From Methanohalophilus mahii DSM 5219 (GTDB lineage Archaea > Halobacteriota > Methanosarcinia > Methanosarcinales > Methanosarcinaceae): 64,000 nt of DNA. The position numbers and the translations under genes were made by a program. The stretch is from contig NC_014002.1 in NCBI RefSeq assembly GCF_000025865.1, positions 992,001-1,056,000 of the forward strand. Reading direction: 5' to 3'. Below, one piece after another: positions 26,833 to 36,111 of this stretch. Under the pieces are notes generated by a model. The model saw only the letters and a program-made list of their open reading frames with translations, ran no database searches and was not told the origin of the DNA. The stretch's first letter is position 1. The number at the start of each line of letters is the position of its first letter.

Positions 26833-27327
26833 TTAAATCTCCAGGTAATAACCAAACAATTCATTGAATCGTGGATATTTTTTCCTTGCATTATAGAGAT
26901 ACTGGCGAACATATTTTTCACCCTTTGATTTTTGAATCATAGCTTCGATTTCTCGAGAGGAAAATACAGCCTCTAGTTTTATTGCAGCAATGTTTTCAAT
27001 ATCGGATATCGAGTTACTTTCAACTAAATTGGTACAGTCTTGTGAGGCGTTTTCAATAATTGACACCGGATATTCCCCCACCCACTCCCATGCAGGATCG
27101 AAAAGAATTATCCTTAGAAGAGAGCAATCTCCACAGCGACATACTACTGCCTTATAATCCTGAAAATTATGATAAGTGAAGGAATACAACAGACCTCCGC
27201 ATTCACTACACACCCCCATTTCATTTACTTCTTCTTCAAAAGGAGGAATTAACCTATTATCATCTATGCACAATAGTTTATTTGGCAGTGAATAGCGCAA
27301 GGTTGATTTATCAAAAGAAACATTCAT
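26833..27327 (-). CDS. Hypothetical zinc-ribbon-like protein
   Basis: A 164-residue protein I do not recognise. The N-terminal half contains CSECGG (about residue 40) and CRCGDC (about residue 65), two cysteine pairs spaced like a zinc ribbon and separated by a beta-hairpin-like stretch. The C-terminal half is helical and basic (KGEKYVRQYLYNARKKYPRF). The ATG at 27327 is preceded by AGAGG at 11 nt. It is divergently oriented to the DUF2551 gene across a 103-bp shared promoter region, and it forms the border between the degraded region and normal genes. Confidence 0.65.
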   Translation of the reverse strand: MNVSFDKSTLRYSLPNKLLCIDDNRLIPPFEEEVNEMGVCSECGGLLYSFTYHNFQDYKAVVCRCGDCSLLRIILFDPAWEWVGEYPVSIIENASQDCTNLVESNSISDIENIAAIKLEAVFSSREIEAMIQKSKGEKYVRQYLYNARKKYPRFNELFGYYLEI

Positions 27328-27430
27328 TATATTAGGCCTCTATTAAAGTTACAGAAACAACATTACATTACAAACATATAAATAGTTTAATTGTATATAT
27401 ATGAATTAATACATAGATAGGGGTAATTCT

Positions 27431-27751
27431 ATGAAAGCTATTAGATCTAAGATAAAAAACCGTCTCAAAAAGTTCGTAGAACTTGACGTGAGCGGACTGC
27501 GTACCCATATACTATCTATTCTTCTCAACGTAAAACAGTTTACGGTTGATGATCTTCACGAAAAGATCAACAAGCAGTTCGACGTATCCAGAAGTGTAGT
27601 GGCCTCCATGGTTGGTTATATACATTCAAAATTGGGCATTTTAAGGTCCCATAAGGAGTCATACAAGACCCCTACAACGTACTCACTGAAAGAAGAGTAT
27701 GTGGACTTGATACAAAATGCCATTACCGCGCGAGAAAAACCATCTACATGA
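27431..27751 (+). CDS. DUF2551 winged-helix protein
   Basis: A 106-residue archaeal protein. The sequence IKNRLKKFVELDVSGLRT, followed by LSILLNVKQFTVDDLHEKI and VSRSVVASMVGYIHSKLGIL (each quoted in part), fits the DUF2551 winged helix-turn-helix family of methanogens. It is likely DNA-binding with an unknown target. A TATA-like TATATATA lies around 27392-27399. The following gene begins 10 nt after the stop, also a winged-helix protein, so the pair may act together. Confidence 0.75.
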   Translation: MKAIRSKIKNRLKKFVELDVSGLRTHILSILLNVKQFTVDDLHEKINKQFDVSRSVVASMVGYIHSKLGILRSHKESYKTPTTYSLKEEYVDLIQNAITAREKPST

Positions 27752-27761
27752 ATGAGTATTC

Positions 27762-28163
27762 ATGGTATCAATAAAGGATGCCCCACGCACATCCACAACT
27801 CTAATAATACGTTCTGATTCGGGGTCCCGGATTACCCATTCCAGAGATCCTTATTATAGCCTTATGCGCAGGCTTTTTCAGGAAGATGCTACCGCACGTC
27901 GTGGTCAGCAATTTCTGACTATAATCGAAGAACGCCAAAAGAGTGGCAATGCTGTTAAAACAAGTGAATGGGAGTCAATAATGAAAGAGCTTGACGTTGG
28001 ACGAGCATCTTTCTATGCAATGCGCAACAAATTACTTGGTGCGGGACTCATATCTAACAAGAATAAGGAATACCGTTTATCCAGTCAGTTCAGTAAGGAT
28101 CTTATAGATATGGCCAACTGGTGGTCTACTGCTATATTAAATAAAGACCCGGATGAAATATAA
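27762..28163 (+). CDS. Small winged-helix-like protein
   Basis: A 133-residue protein, not assigned to a named family by me. The middle (EERQKSGNAVKTSEWESIM shortened, then LDVGRASFYAMRNKLLGAGLI) has the spacing of a helix-turn-helix with recognition helix ASFYAMRNKLL and a wing NKNKEYRLS. The N-terminal 40 residues are polar and basic. No ribosome binding site is evident, so translation may be coupled to the DUF2551 gene 10 nt upstream. Role inferred as a DNA-binding regulator. Confidence 0.65.
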   Translation: MVSIKDAPRTSTTLIIRSDSGSRITHSRDPYYSLMRRLFQEDATARRGQQFLTIIEERQKSGNAVKTSEWESIMKELDVGRASFYAMRNKLLGAGLISNKNKEYRLSSQFSKDLIDMANWWSTAILNKDPDEI

Positions 28164-28174
28164 TTCCCGATAAT

Positions 28175-28182
28175 TTTATATA
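28175..28182 (+). promoter_or_regulatory. TATA box of the tRNA-Gln gene
   Basis: TTTATATA at 28175-28182 stands 34-41 bp before the first base of the tRNA, the expected distance for an archaeal stable-RNA promoter with a short 5' leader. Confidence 0.55.
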
Positions 28183-28215
28183 CTAAATATCCAATGTAGG
28201 ATACGTTTTCGTAGC

Positions 28216-28288
28216 AGCCCGGTAGTGTAGTGGTCAATCATGTGGGACTCTGGATCCTGCAACCTCGGTTCGAATCCGTGCCGGGCTA
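28216..28288 (+). tRNA. tRNA-Gln (anticodon CUG)
   Basis: A 73-nt cloverleaf. The acceptor stem is AGCCCGG (28216-28222) with CCGGGCT (28281-28287) and discriminator A. The anticodon arm is TGGGA, loop CTCTGGA, TCCTG, giving anticodon CUG. The T arm has loop TTCGAAT with one weak pair in its stem. No CCA is encoded, and no intron is seen. It reads CAG glutamine codons. The TAG triplet in the acyl-CoA synthetase stands where the family normally has Gln. Confidence 0.93.
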
Positions 28289-28436
28289 CTGAACCTTTTT
28301 TGTTAATATTTCAAAACTTTTTTACTTATTGCTATATGACTGATCTTAAGTGTACCATATAAATATATACAAGAGATACTGAGATATTAGTCATAGGTAA
28401 TTAATCTCCAATATACGATGTGTTGGAGGCAATAGC

Positions 28437-29597
28437 ATTAAGAAAAAGAAGGATGAACCGAATACAAAATGTGTCGAAGCTGCATTGAGAAAGCGGACAC
28501 ATGATCTGGAAGAGCGGGTCAAGGAATTAGACTGCCTCTACCAGATATCCAGAATTGTCGAAAAGAGAAGCGATCTGGATACAATTTTACAGGAAATCGT
28601 GGAATTCATTCCTTCCGCCTGGCAATACCCACACATAGCTTGTTCAAGGATTATCCTGGAAGAAAATACATTTACAACCCCCAATTTCCAGGAGAGTCAG
28701 TGGAAACAGGCCTCCCCCGTAATTATTGAAAACCGACATGCTGGTTACCTTGAGGTCTTTTACCTTGAAAAGAAGCCACATTCAGATGAGGGGCCTTTCC
28801 TCAAGGAGGAGCGCAAGCTGATTGACGCCTTAGCTGAAAGAATAGGAGATGCCATCAAACTGATGCGTGCAGAGAAAGAACTCAGCATCTACCGCAAGAA
28901 GCTGGAAGAAATCGTAGAAAAGCGTACTTCTGAACTGACCCTTGCCAACCAGCAACTACAGAAGGAAATTGCTGAACGGGAACGTGCCGAAAAATCCCTC
29001 CGTGAATTTGAAGATATGAGAATAAAAGAGATTCACCACAGGATTAAAAACAATCTGCAGGTAGTCTCCGGACTGCTGTATCTTGAATCGACAAATTATA
29101 ATCCCAATAAAGTAGTGGAAGCTTTCAAACAAAGTGAAAACAGGGTGCGTTCTATAGCCCTTATACACGAAAAGTTATACCAATCCTGCGACTGCAAAAC
29201 CCTCGACTTTTTGGATTATGTTAATGAGCTTATGGAATATCTTATGCACTCCTATGATCTTGATACTAACAAAGTAATTGTAAAAATCAATGTGGACAAA
29301 GTCCATCTTGAGATGGACAGGGCCGTACCCCTTGGAATCATAATCAATGAGCTGGTTTCCAATGCCCTGCAACATGCTTTTAATGAAGGACAGGATGGTG
29401 TAATCGATATCCATTTCGCTAAGGAAAATAGTGGTTATAGCCTAATTGTGCATGACAGTGGTGACTTCCCAAAAGAAATAGATTTCAAAAATGCAGAATC
29501 CCTTGGGCTGCAACTTGTAACAAATCTTGTTTCCCAGATAGACGGCACAATCGACCTGAACACATCTGAAGGTACGACTTTTACGATACACTTCTGA
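28437..29597 (+). CDS. GAF-containing sensor histidine kinase (HisKA_2 type), probable AUU start
   Basis: A soluble two-component kinase of about 386 residues. A GAF-like domain (residues 25-145) is followed by a coiled coil (KLEEIVEKRTSELTLANQQL, in part). Next come a HisKA_2 box EIHHRIKNNLQVVSGLLYLES (phospho-accepting His in IHHRIKN) and an HATPase domain with the N box NELVSNALQHAF, ending near the G boxes (DSGDFP, LGLQLV). The frame is open from a TAA at 28398 but has no ATG or GTG before 28485. A perfect GGAGG (28425-28429) is followed after 7 nt by ATT (28437-28439), so I infer an AUU start. TTG at 28485 has no binding site. Confidence 0.8.
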   Translation: MKKKKDEPNTKCVEAALRKRTHDLEERVKELDCLYQISRIVEKRSDLDTILQEIVEFIPSAWQYPHIACSRIILEENTFTTPNFQESQWKQASPVIIENRHAGYLEVFYLEKKPHSDEGPFLKEERKLIDALAERIGDAIKLMRAEKELSIYRKKLEEIVEKRTSELTLANQQLQKEIAERERAEKSLREFEDMRIKEIHHRIKNNLQVVSGLLYLESTNYNPNKVVEAFKQSENRVRSIALIHEKLYQSCDCKTLDFLDYVNELMEYLMHSYDLDTNKVIVKINVDKVHLEMDRAVPLGIIINELVSNALQHAFNEGQDGVIDIHFAKENSGYSLIVHDSGDFPKEIDFKNAESLGLQLVTNLVSQIDGTIDLNTSEGTTFTIHF

Positions 29598-29636
29598 CCA
29601 CAGGAAACTCGTATCTGGCCTATAAAAAGTAATGAT

Positions 29637-29658
29637 AGCAACCCTGGAGAAGGTTGCT
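29637..29658. terminator. Bidirectional stem-loop between histidine kinase and ppsA
   Basis: AGCAACC (29637-29643), an 8-nt loop and GGTTGCT (29652-29658) form a perfect 7-bp stem in the 70-bp gap between the convergent histidine kinase and PEP synthase genes, followed on the plus strand by an A/T-rich tail. Confidence 0.6.
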
Positions 29659-29667
29659 GAAATATTT

Positions 29668-32076
29668 TCATTTCCCAATACTTTTTTCGGTTTCCATCAC
29701 CTTCAGATATATCCTGAGTATCGAATCCGGATTCAGAGAAATGGAATCAATGCCTTCCTGCACAAGGAATTCGGCAAATTCCGGGAAATCACTTGGCGCC
29801 TGACCACAAATTCCGCTGTGCTTATTGTTTCGTTTTGCACCTTTTATTGCCATGGATACAATCTCTTTTACAGCCTCATCCCTCTCATCAAAGGTTGAAG
29901 CCAGAATCTCAGAATCCCTATCTACACCTAGTGTGAGCTGTGTCAGATCATTGGACCCGATAGAAAAACCATCGAAATATTTGCTAAACTCATCGATCAG
30001 GAGTACATTACTGGGAATTTCACACATCACATATACCTGCAGGCCGTTTTCACCCCTCTTAAGGCCGTGTTTTCCCATCTCTTCGATAACTTTGCGGGCT
30101 TCCTCAACACGTCTGCAGAAAGGAATCATCAGAATAAGGTTGGTAAGTCCCATTTCATCCCGAACCTTTTTCATAGCCCTGCATTCAAGGGCAAACCCTT
30201 CCCTGTATCTTTCATCATAATAACGCGAAGCTCCCCTGAAACCAAGCATGGGATTATTTTCCTTTATCTCAAAATCTTCCCCACCCAACAGGGTTGCATA
30301 TTCATTGGATTTGAAATCGCTCATGCGCACAACTACAGGCTTTGGGTAGAATGCAGCTGTGATTGTCGCGACACCTTCGGCAAGCCTTTCCACAAAGTAT
30401 TCCTCTTTATCCGAATATCCCTGTGTCAATTTTTCAATCTGGTCGACTACATCCAGATCTTTGACTTTTTCCGTATGGACCAGTGCCATCGGATGAATTC
30501 CTATATAGCTGTTTATAATAAACTCAAGTCGAGCCAGTCCAATTCCATCATTGGGGACCCGGGACAGTGCAAAAGCTTCTTCAGGATTACCCAGATTCAT
30601 CATTATTTTTGTTTGGGTCTTGCTGACATCTTCCAGCTCTGTGGTTTCCTTATGAAATGCAAGCTGGCCTTCATAGACCCTGCCTGTGTCTCCTTCAGCA
30701 CAGCTTACCGTGACTTGCCTTCCCGTTTCAAGGATTTCTGTGCTGTCATCCGCCCCCACAACCGCGGGAATATCGAGCTCACGACTGACAATCGCTGCAT
30801 GACAGGTCCTGCCTCCTTTATTGGTAATAATAGCTGCCGCATTTTTCATCACAGGTTCCCAATCAGGAGTGGTTGTATCTGCCACCAGGATTTCCCCAGG
30901 TTTAAAGGAAGACAAACCAGAGACATCCTTGATAACCTGCACCCTGCCCGAGGATATCCTGGATCCAACACTTCTGCCTGTGACAAGCACCTTGCCTTTT
31001 TCATCCATGTAATAGGTTTCAAGCACATCTTTCCTTTTTTGGGATTGTACGGTCTCCGGCCTTGCCTGAACGATGAACAATTCTCCTGTATCACCGTCCT
31101 TTGCCCACTCTATGTCCATGGGCATTGCCTTATTCGATCTGCCTGAATAGTGCTTCTCAATAGTGGCAGCATACCTGGCAAGCTGTAGTATTTCCTCATT
31201 GTTGATGCAGAAGATTTTCCTGTCACTTTCAGGGACTTCCACATTACGCGTAAGTACCCTGGAATCCCCCCGGCCGTAGATCATCTTAATCTCTTTGCTG
31301 CCAACCTTTTTGCGGATAATGGGCTTATAACCTTCCTCGAGGGTTGGTTTGAATACGTAGAACTCATCCGGATTTACCAGCCCCTGCACGATATTCTCAC
31401 CTAACCCATATGAGCCGGTGATAAAGACCACATCCTCAAAGCCAGTTTCTGTATCGATGGTGAACATCACTCCGCTGGACGCAAGATCGGAACGCACCAT
31501 TTTCATTATGCCAATAGACAGGCCCACATCAAAATGATCGAATCTGTTATTTATCCTGTAGGAAATGGCCCGGTCGGTGAACAAAGAAGCAAAACAGCGA
31601 CTACATGCATCATTCAGGGCATGGTAGCCATGGATGTTGAGGTAGGTTTCCTGCTGGCCTGCAAAGGATGCATTCGGCAGGTCTTCAGCAGTGGCTGAAC
31701 TGCGTACTGCAACATCGGTATCTGCACCATACTGTTCACACAGTTTGTCGTATGCAGTTTTTATTTCATCCCATAGATCTTCAGGGATAGGTGCATCCAG
31801 GATTGTATGCCGGGCCTTTTTGCCGACATCAGCAAGGTTGCTGAGATTCTTCGTGTCCAGTTCATCCAGAATCTTTCTTAAATCCCCCACCACACCTGCT
31901 GAGTCCAGCACATGCCAGTAGGCTTCAGCAGTGATAGCAAAACCGTTAGGAATCCTTATATCCTTATCAGTAAGTTCCCTGTACATTTCACCCAGGGATG
32001 CATTTTTTCCTCCCACCAGGGACACATCATCAATCGTAATCTCTTCAAACCATCGTATGTATTTGTTATCGCTCAT
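29668..32076 (-). CDS. ppsA: Phosphoenolpyruvate synthase
   Basis: Makes phosphoenolpyruvate from pyruvate and ATP, the entry to gluconeogenesis from acetyl-CoA in methanogens. At 802 residues it shows the three-domain order. First is an N-terminal ATP-binding domain (VGGKNASLGEM; VRSSATAEDLPNASFAGQQ). Next is the swivelling phosphohistidine domain with GGRTCHAAIVSRE (His about residue 430). Last is the C-terminal PEP-binding TIM barrel (GFRGASRY, FSIGSNDLTQL and the catalytic Cys in SGICGQ). It is a single gene with its own upstream region. A long antisense frame inside it is a shadow. Confidence 0.96.
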   Translation of the reverse strand: MSDNKYIRWFEEITIDDVSLVGGKNASLGEMYRELTDKDIRIPNGFAITAEAYWHVLDSAGVVGDLRKILDELDTKNLSNLADVGKKARHTILDAPIPEDLWDEIKTAYDKLCEQYGADTDVAVRSSATAEDLPNASFAGQQETYLNIHGYHALNDACSRCFASLFTDRAISYRINNRFDHFDVGLSIGIMKMVRSDLASSGVMFTIDTETGFEDVVFITGSYGLGENIVQGLVNPDEFYVFKPTLEEGYKPIIRKKVGSKEIKMIYGRGDSRVLTRNVEVPESDRKIFCINNEEILQLARYAATIEKHYSGRSNKAMPMDIEWAKDGDTGELFIVQARPETVQSQKRKDVLETYYMDEKGKVLVTGRSVGSRISSGRVQVIKDVSGLSSFKPGEILVADTTTPDWEPVMKNAAAIITNKGGRTCHAAIVSRELDIPAVVGADDSTEILETGRQVTVSCAEGDTGRVYEGQLAFHKETTELEDVSKTQTKIMMNLGNPEEAFALSRVPNDGIGLARLEFIINSYIGIHPMALVHTEKVKDLDVVDQIEKLTQGYSDKEEYFVERLAEGVATITAAFYPKPVVVRMSDFKSNEYATLLGGEDFEIKENNPMLGFRGASRYYDERYREGFALECRAMKKVRDEMGLTNLILMIPFCRRVEEARKVIEEMGKHGLKRGENGLQVYVMCEIPSNVLLIDEFSKYFDGFSIGSNDLTQLTLGVDRDSEILASTFDERDEAVKEIVSMAIKGAKRNNKHSGICGQAPSDFPEFAEFLVQEGIDSISLNPDSILRIYLKVMETEKSIGK

Positions 32077-32377
32077 TGTAACCCCACTACTATTTTCAAT
32101 TAGTTGATTATATGATTCAGGAAAGTATTATGTGTTCCTGTGGGTACTAAAAATCTATAGGTGGACAAACTGCGATACTTTTAATAGCTATTAAAAAGAA
32201 TATAATTGGAAGTTATGAGATTAAATTATCTGGTGGTCAAATTAATTCCATTCTGGTTAACCGCAGGTATAAATGGTTGTTTTGAATTTGTTCAGACTGG
32301 AAGGAATCATCCTGCCAGGCATTTTTTATAGAGTTATCATTGGTGCGGTCCAACTATACATCAAGAGGAGAGAAAGG

Positions 32378-34381
32378 GTGTACGACAGTAATACTACATT
32401 CAGGGAAATTGAAAATGAATGGATAACCATGTCTGATGGCTGCAAACTTGCAGCCAAAATATGGTTACCAGAAGGTGCGGATGAAAAGACCGTACCTGCT
32501 GTTCTTGAATATATTCCTTATAGGAAACGTGATTTCAAAGCGATTCGTGATTCCAAAATACATAGATATTTTGCCCAAAAGGGTTACGCGGCTATAAGAG
32601 TGGACTTGCGGGGTAGCGGGGATTCAAATGGGGTACTGGAAGATGAATACCTGCCCCAAGAACTCAATGATGGTATCGAAATCATCGAATGGATTGCCTC
32701 ACAACCCTGGTGTACTGGCAATGTAGGAATGATAGGCATTTCCTGGGGTGGTTTCAATGCTCTCCAGATAGCGGCAAAGGATACACCCCATCTAAAAGCG
32801 ATAATTACAGTTTCATCATCTGATGACCGTTATGCAGACGATGTTCATTATATGGGAGGTTGCCTGTTAACGGATAATCTTTCATGGGCCTCAACAATGT
32901 TTTCCTATAACTCTCTTCCACCAGACCCTGCTATTGTAGGGGATAAATGGAAAGAGATGTGGCTGGACAGACTGGAAGGAAGCGGACTATGGCTAAAAAA
33001 ATGGCTTCAGCACCAGAGAAGAGATGAATACTGGAAGCACGCTTCAGTTGCAGAAAATTATGAAGCTATTTCCTGCCCTGTATTTGCAGTAAGTGGATGG
33101 GCGGATGGATATTCCAACACTGTATTCAGGCTCATGGAAAACCTGCAGGTTCCACGCAAGGCCCTTGTCGGAGGATGGGGACACAAGTATCCTAATTTCG
33201 GTGGAGAGGGGATCGGAATTGACTTTTTGAGAGAAGCCACACGCTGGTGGGACAGATGGCTTAAAAAGATTGATAATGGAGTAGATAAAGAACCCATGTT
33301 ACGCCTCTGGATGCAGGATAGTGTCTCCCCTCTTATTTCAAGTTGTCCTGGCAGATGGATAGCAGAAAATAATTGGCCTTCTGCCAACATTGAAAATCAA
33401 GAATTTTTATTGTCAAAAGGTAGGATCCATCTTGAAGAAGATGAAATCAAAAATGAAGATATGAGGATTAGGAGTCCCTTAAGTGTTGGGCTATTTGCAG
33501 GTAAATGGTACTCATACTCAGAGTCAACAGATCTTCCCCATGACCAAAGCGAAGAAGATGGAGGAGCCCTTGTTTTTGATACACCTGAATTAGAGGAAGA
33601 TATTGAAATAGTTGGATCTCCGGAAGTAGAACTCGAATTAGAGTCAGACCAGCCTATAGCTATGATTGCCCTGCGACTAAACGATGTATGCCGGGAAGGA
33701 ACCTCCACAAGAGTTACTTATGGACTTCTGAATCTTACACACAGGGATGGTAATGAAAATCCCGCTGTGCTTGAAGTTGGTAATACGTACAGGATTTGTA
33801 TAAAAATGAATTACGTGGCACAAAATTTCCCTGCGGGCAATAAAATACGGCTGTCTATTTCAACTTCGTACTGGCCTTTTGCATGGCCGAGTCCTGAACC
33901 TGCAGCTTTGACTATAAAGAGCAAAGGTAAACTCATACTACCTGTAAGACCAAAAAGCAAAGAAGATGACAAATTACCAGACTTGGGAGAACCGATATTA
34001 TCAGAACCGATCCGATCCACACTTCTGGAGCCTGCAAAGAGAGAATGGACAGTGCAACATAATCTTGCAACAAATGAAGTGAAACAACAGATAATCAACA
34101 ATGATGCCTTCTTACGGCTGGAGGATATCAACTTGGAAATTAGAAAAGAAACAACTGAAGTCTATTCTTATCTGAATAATAATTATGATACAGTTAGGGG
34201 AGAAGTGGAAAGTACAAGAAGTCTGGCACGTGGTAATTGGAAGATAAAAACACTTACAAGAACAGTACTTACGTCCACACCTACTCATTTTCAAATTCGG
34301 GCAATCCTTGATGCTTATGAGGGTGATACACGAATTTTTAGCAAAAGCTGGGATGATTTGATTCTACGTGATATGATTTGA
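32378..34381 (+). CDS. CocE/NonD-type serine hydrolase (X-Pro dipeptidyl-peptidase-like)
   Basis: An alpha/beta hydrolase of peptidase family S15 type, 667 residues. The catalytic serine sits in GISWGG (about residue 125), the acid probably in the CPVFAVSGWADGY region, and the His in GGWGHKYPNFGG. The C-terminal part is the jelly-roll XPP domain (VGSPEVELELES, TRVTYGLLNLTHR). The substrate could be esters or acyl peptides. The GTG at 32378 has GAGGAG seven bases upstream, so a frame extending to 32273 is rejected. The ATP-grasp gene begins 9 nt after the stop. A hydrolase plus ligase pair suggests making or remodelling of a small amide or peptide. Confidence 0.82.
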   Translation: MYDSNTTFREIENEWITMSDGCKLAAKIWLPEGADEKTVPAVLEYIPYRKRDFKAIRDSKIHRYFAQKGYAAIRVDLRGSGDSNGVLEDEYLPQELNDGIEIIEWIASQPWCTGNVGMIGISWGGFNALQIAAKDTPHLKAIITVSSSDDRYADDVHYMGGCLLTDNLSWASTMFSYNSLPPDPAIVGDKWKEMWLDRLEGSGLWLKKWLQHQRRDEYWKHASVAENYEAISCPVFAVSGWADGYSNTVFRLMENLQVPRKALVGGWGHKYPNFGGEGIGIDFLREATRWWDRWLKKIDNGVDKEPMLRLWMQDSVSPLISSCPGRWIAENNWPSANIENQEFLLSKGRIHLEEDEIKNEDMRIRSPLSVGLFAGKWYSYSESTDLPHDQSEEDGGALVFDTPELEEDIEIVGSPEVELELESDQPIAMIALRLNDVCREGTSTRVTYGLLNLTHRDGNENPAVLEVGNTYRICIKMNYVAQNFPAGNKIRLSISTSYWPFAWPSPEPAALTIKSKGKLILPVRPKSKEDDKLPDLGEPILSEPIRSTLLEPAKREWTVQHNLATNEVKQQIINNDAFLRLEDINLEIRKETTEVYSYLNNNYDTVRGEVESTRSLARGNWKIKTLTRTVLTSTPTHFQIRAILDAYEGDTRIFSKSWDDLILRDMI

Positions 34382-34390
34382 GGGAGAAAT

Positions 34391-35671
34391 ATGAAGAAAA
34401 ATATTTTTGTTGTAGGAATGGATTCCTTCAATCTGGAAAAACTTAAAAAAGTGCCAGCTGCCGAAGGATGTGTATTTCATTCAGCTATTGATATAGATGA
34501 GATACGGAATGTGGAAAATTTTGATATGGATAAACTATTATCAACTGCAGAAAGCAGAATGAGATCGGTTGAAGGTGGACCAACCGGTGTAATAACTTAT
34601 TTCGATTTCCCTGCACAGGACATGGTTCCAATTCTGGCATCAAGAATGGGTTTACCGGGCCCGAGTTTTGAAAGTGTCCTTAAATGTGAACACAAATACT
34701 GGAGCCGGTTAGAGCAGCAAAAAGTAATTTCAAATCATATACCCACATTCTGTGCATTTGATCCTTTTGCTGAAAATATATTTGATACTATAAATATGCC
34801 ATTTCCTTTCTGGATAAAGCCTTTCAGATCATTTCGTTCATTCCTTGCTTTTGAAATAGAAAACCGTGGGCAATTTGAGGAAGTAATGGAAGAAATACGT
34901 GAAGGTATTAATTTTATCCATAAACCATTCATGCAACTTTTACAGGACCAGAATCTCCCTGCTGACATAACTCAAATGAAAGAGAGCTGTATTGCAGAGA
35001 CACCTCTTTACGGAAGACAATGTACCCTGGAAGGCTATGTGTATGATGGAAAAGTAAAGGTTTATGGTGTTGTGGACTCTGTAAGGGATCAACATTTTTC
35101 TTCTTTCTCACGTTATGAATATCCTTCATCATTACCAAAATGGGTCCAGAAAAAAATGATTAATGTTTGCGAACGATTCATCAGATCTATTGAATTTGAT
35201 AATTCGGCCTTCAATGTTGAATTTTTTTATGACCCATTTCATAAACAGGTATATCTGCTGGAAATAAACACGAGAATATCCCAATCTCATGCTGACCTTT
35301 TTGAGAAGGTTCACGGAGTTTCACATCATCAGATCATGCTACAACTTGCACTTGGCGAAAAACCAAAACCTCTGGGAGACGAGGGCAAATTCAAGCATGC
35401 AGCAAAATTCATGCTCAGGACATTTGATTCCGGTAAAGTAATTGCAGTTCCGTCAGATGAAGAAATTGAGTCGGTTATGAATGAAATGCCTGGTACAATA
35501 ATCAAAGTGCTGGTTCAAGAGGGACAGCAACTATCAAAAATGGAGTTGCAGGACAGTTATAGCTATGAACTTGCAGATATTTTTATAGGAGCAGATAAGA
35601 GATCCGAACTTGTAAATAAATATGATCGGGTGGTTGAGAAGATAACTTTTAGTATTCAAAAAGAATTTTAA
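34391..35671 (+). CDS. ATP-grasp family ligase
   Basis: A 426-residue enzyme with an ATP-grasp fold. FWIKPFRSFRSF holds the first lysine of the ATP site, GRQCTLEGYVYDGKV lies in the middle, and VYLLEINTRISQSHADLF gives the metal-binding ExN signature. Such enzymes couple carboxylates to amines or thiols with ATP. The C-terminal 60 residues (TIIKVLVQEGQQL) resemble a biotin-carboxylase-like tail. Substrate unknown. It has GGGAGAAAT just before its ATG and is cotranscribed with the CocE-type hydrolase. I infer joint action on an amino-acid-like compound but have no direct evidence. Confidence 0.8.
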   Translation: MKKNIFVVGMDSFNLEKLKKVPAAEGCVFHSAIDIDEIRNVENFDMDKLLSTAESRMRSVEGGPTGVITYFDFPAQDMVPILASRMGLPGPSFESVLKCEHKYWSRLEQQKVISNHIPTFCAFDPFAENIFDTINMPFPFWIKPFRSFRSFLAFEIENRGQFEEVMEEIREGINFIHKPFMQLLQDQNLPADITQMKESCIAETPLYGRQCTLEGYVYDGKVKVYGVVDSVRDQHFSSFSRYEYPSSLPKWVQKKMINVCERFIRSIEFDNSAFNVEFFYDPFHKQVYLLEINTRISQSHADLFEKVHGVSHHQIMLQLALGEKPKPLGDEGKFKHAAKFMLRTFDSGKVIAVPSDEEIESVMNEMPGTIIKVLVQEGQQLSKMELQDSYSYELADIFIGADKRSELVNKYDRVVEKITFSIQKEF

Positions 35672-36111
35672 TATTATTTAACAATACATACTTGCTTAAA
35701 TGTTCAAAGGTCTATTGAATATTTAGGTAAGTATACCTCTCTTCAATAAATTTCTATTTTGGATTTCCAGGGATTATGTAGTGATTTTTTAGGATGAGTT
35801 ATCCTAATCCCTATGTGACACTACAGATTTTGAAAAAATTGTAATCCTTGAAAGCCTGCTTCTCAAAAAAGTAAGGAGCGCCTTAAGTGAGCCTATAAAG
35901 GGCCGGGCCTGGCTGGCAATCGCTAAGAGGATATAGAGTTACACGGCAGTACATATTGTTGTTGAAAAAATCCTAAGAAACAGGGTAATGTATTCTGTTT
36001 AAGCTTACAATCCAGCCATAACAAATAACTTTTTAACTATCAGGATAGATGTAAATACTTAGAGCATCATCTAGCTGAAATAGTTATTATGAATAATAAG
36101 CGGAGGATCAC
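35672..36111. other. Gene-free region with nested inverted repeats
   Basis: 440 bases without a supported gene. TTAGGAT (35789-35795), loop GAGTT, ATCCTAA (35801-35807) form a perfect 7-bp hairpin. It is enclosed by TGTAGTG (35777-35783) and CACTACA (35819-35825). A G/C-richer patch lies at 35870-35935. A frame of about 64 codons crosses this part (with one TAG at 35934) but has no start codon. The last 50 bases lead into sufC with the site GCGGAGGATC. Confidence 0.5.

Noticed and set aside
28216-28440. tRNA-Gln as an integration site for a mobile element
   Set aside because: No integrase gene and no second copy of the tRNA 3' end were found nearby.
30067-31146. 359-codon open frame antisense to ppsA
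   Set aside because: It is the shadow of a well-conserved gene, with no ribosome binding site and odd composition (rich in Cys, His and Phe).
35808-36002. Fourth candidate TAG-containing frame (TAG at 35934-35936) ending in TAA
   Set aside because: The frame has no ATG, GTG or TTG start and no ribosome binding site, and I recognise no family. It was not counted as evidence for UAG decoding.
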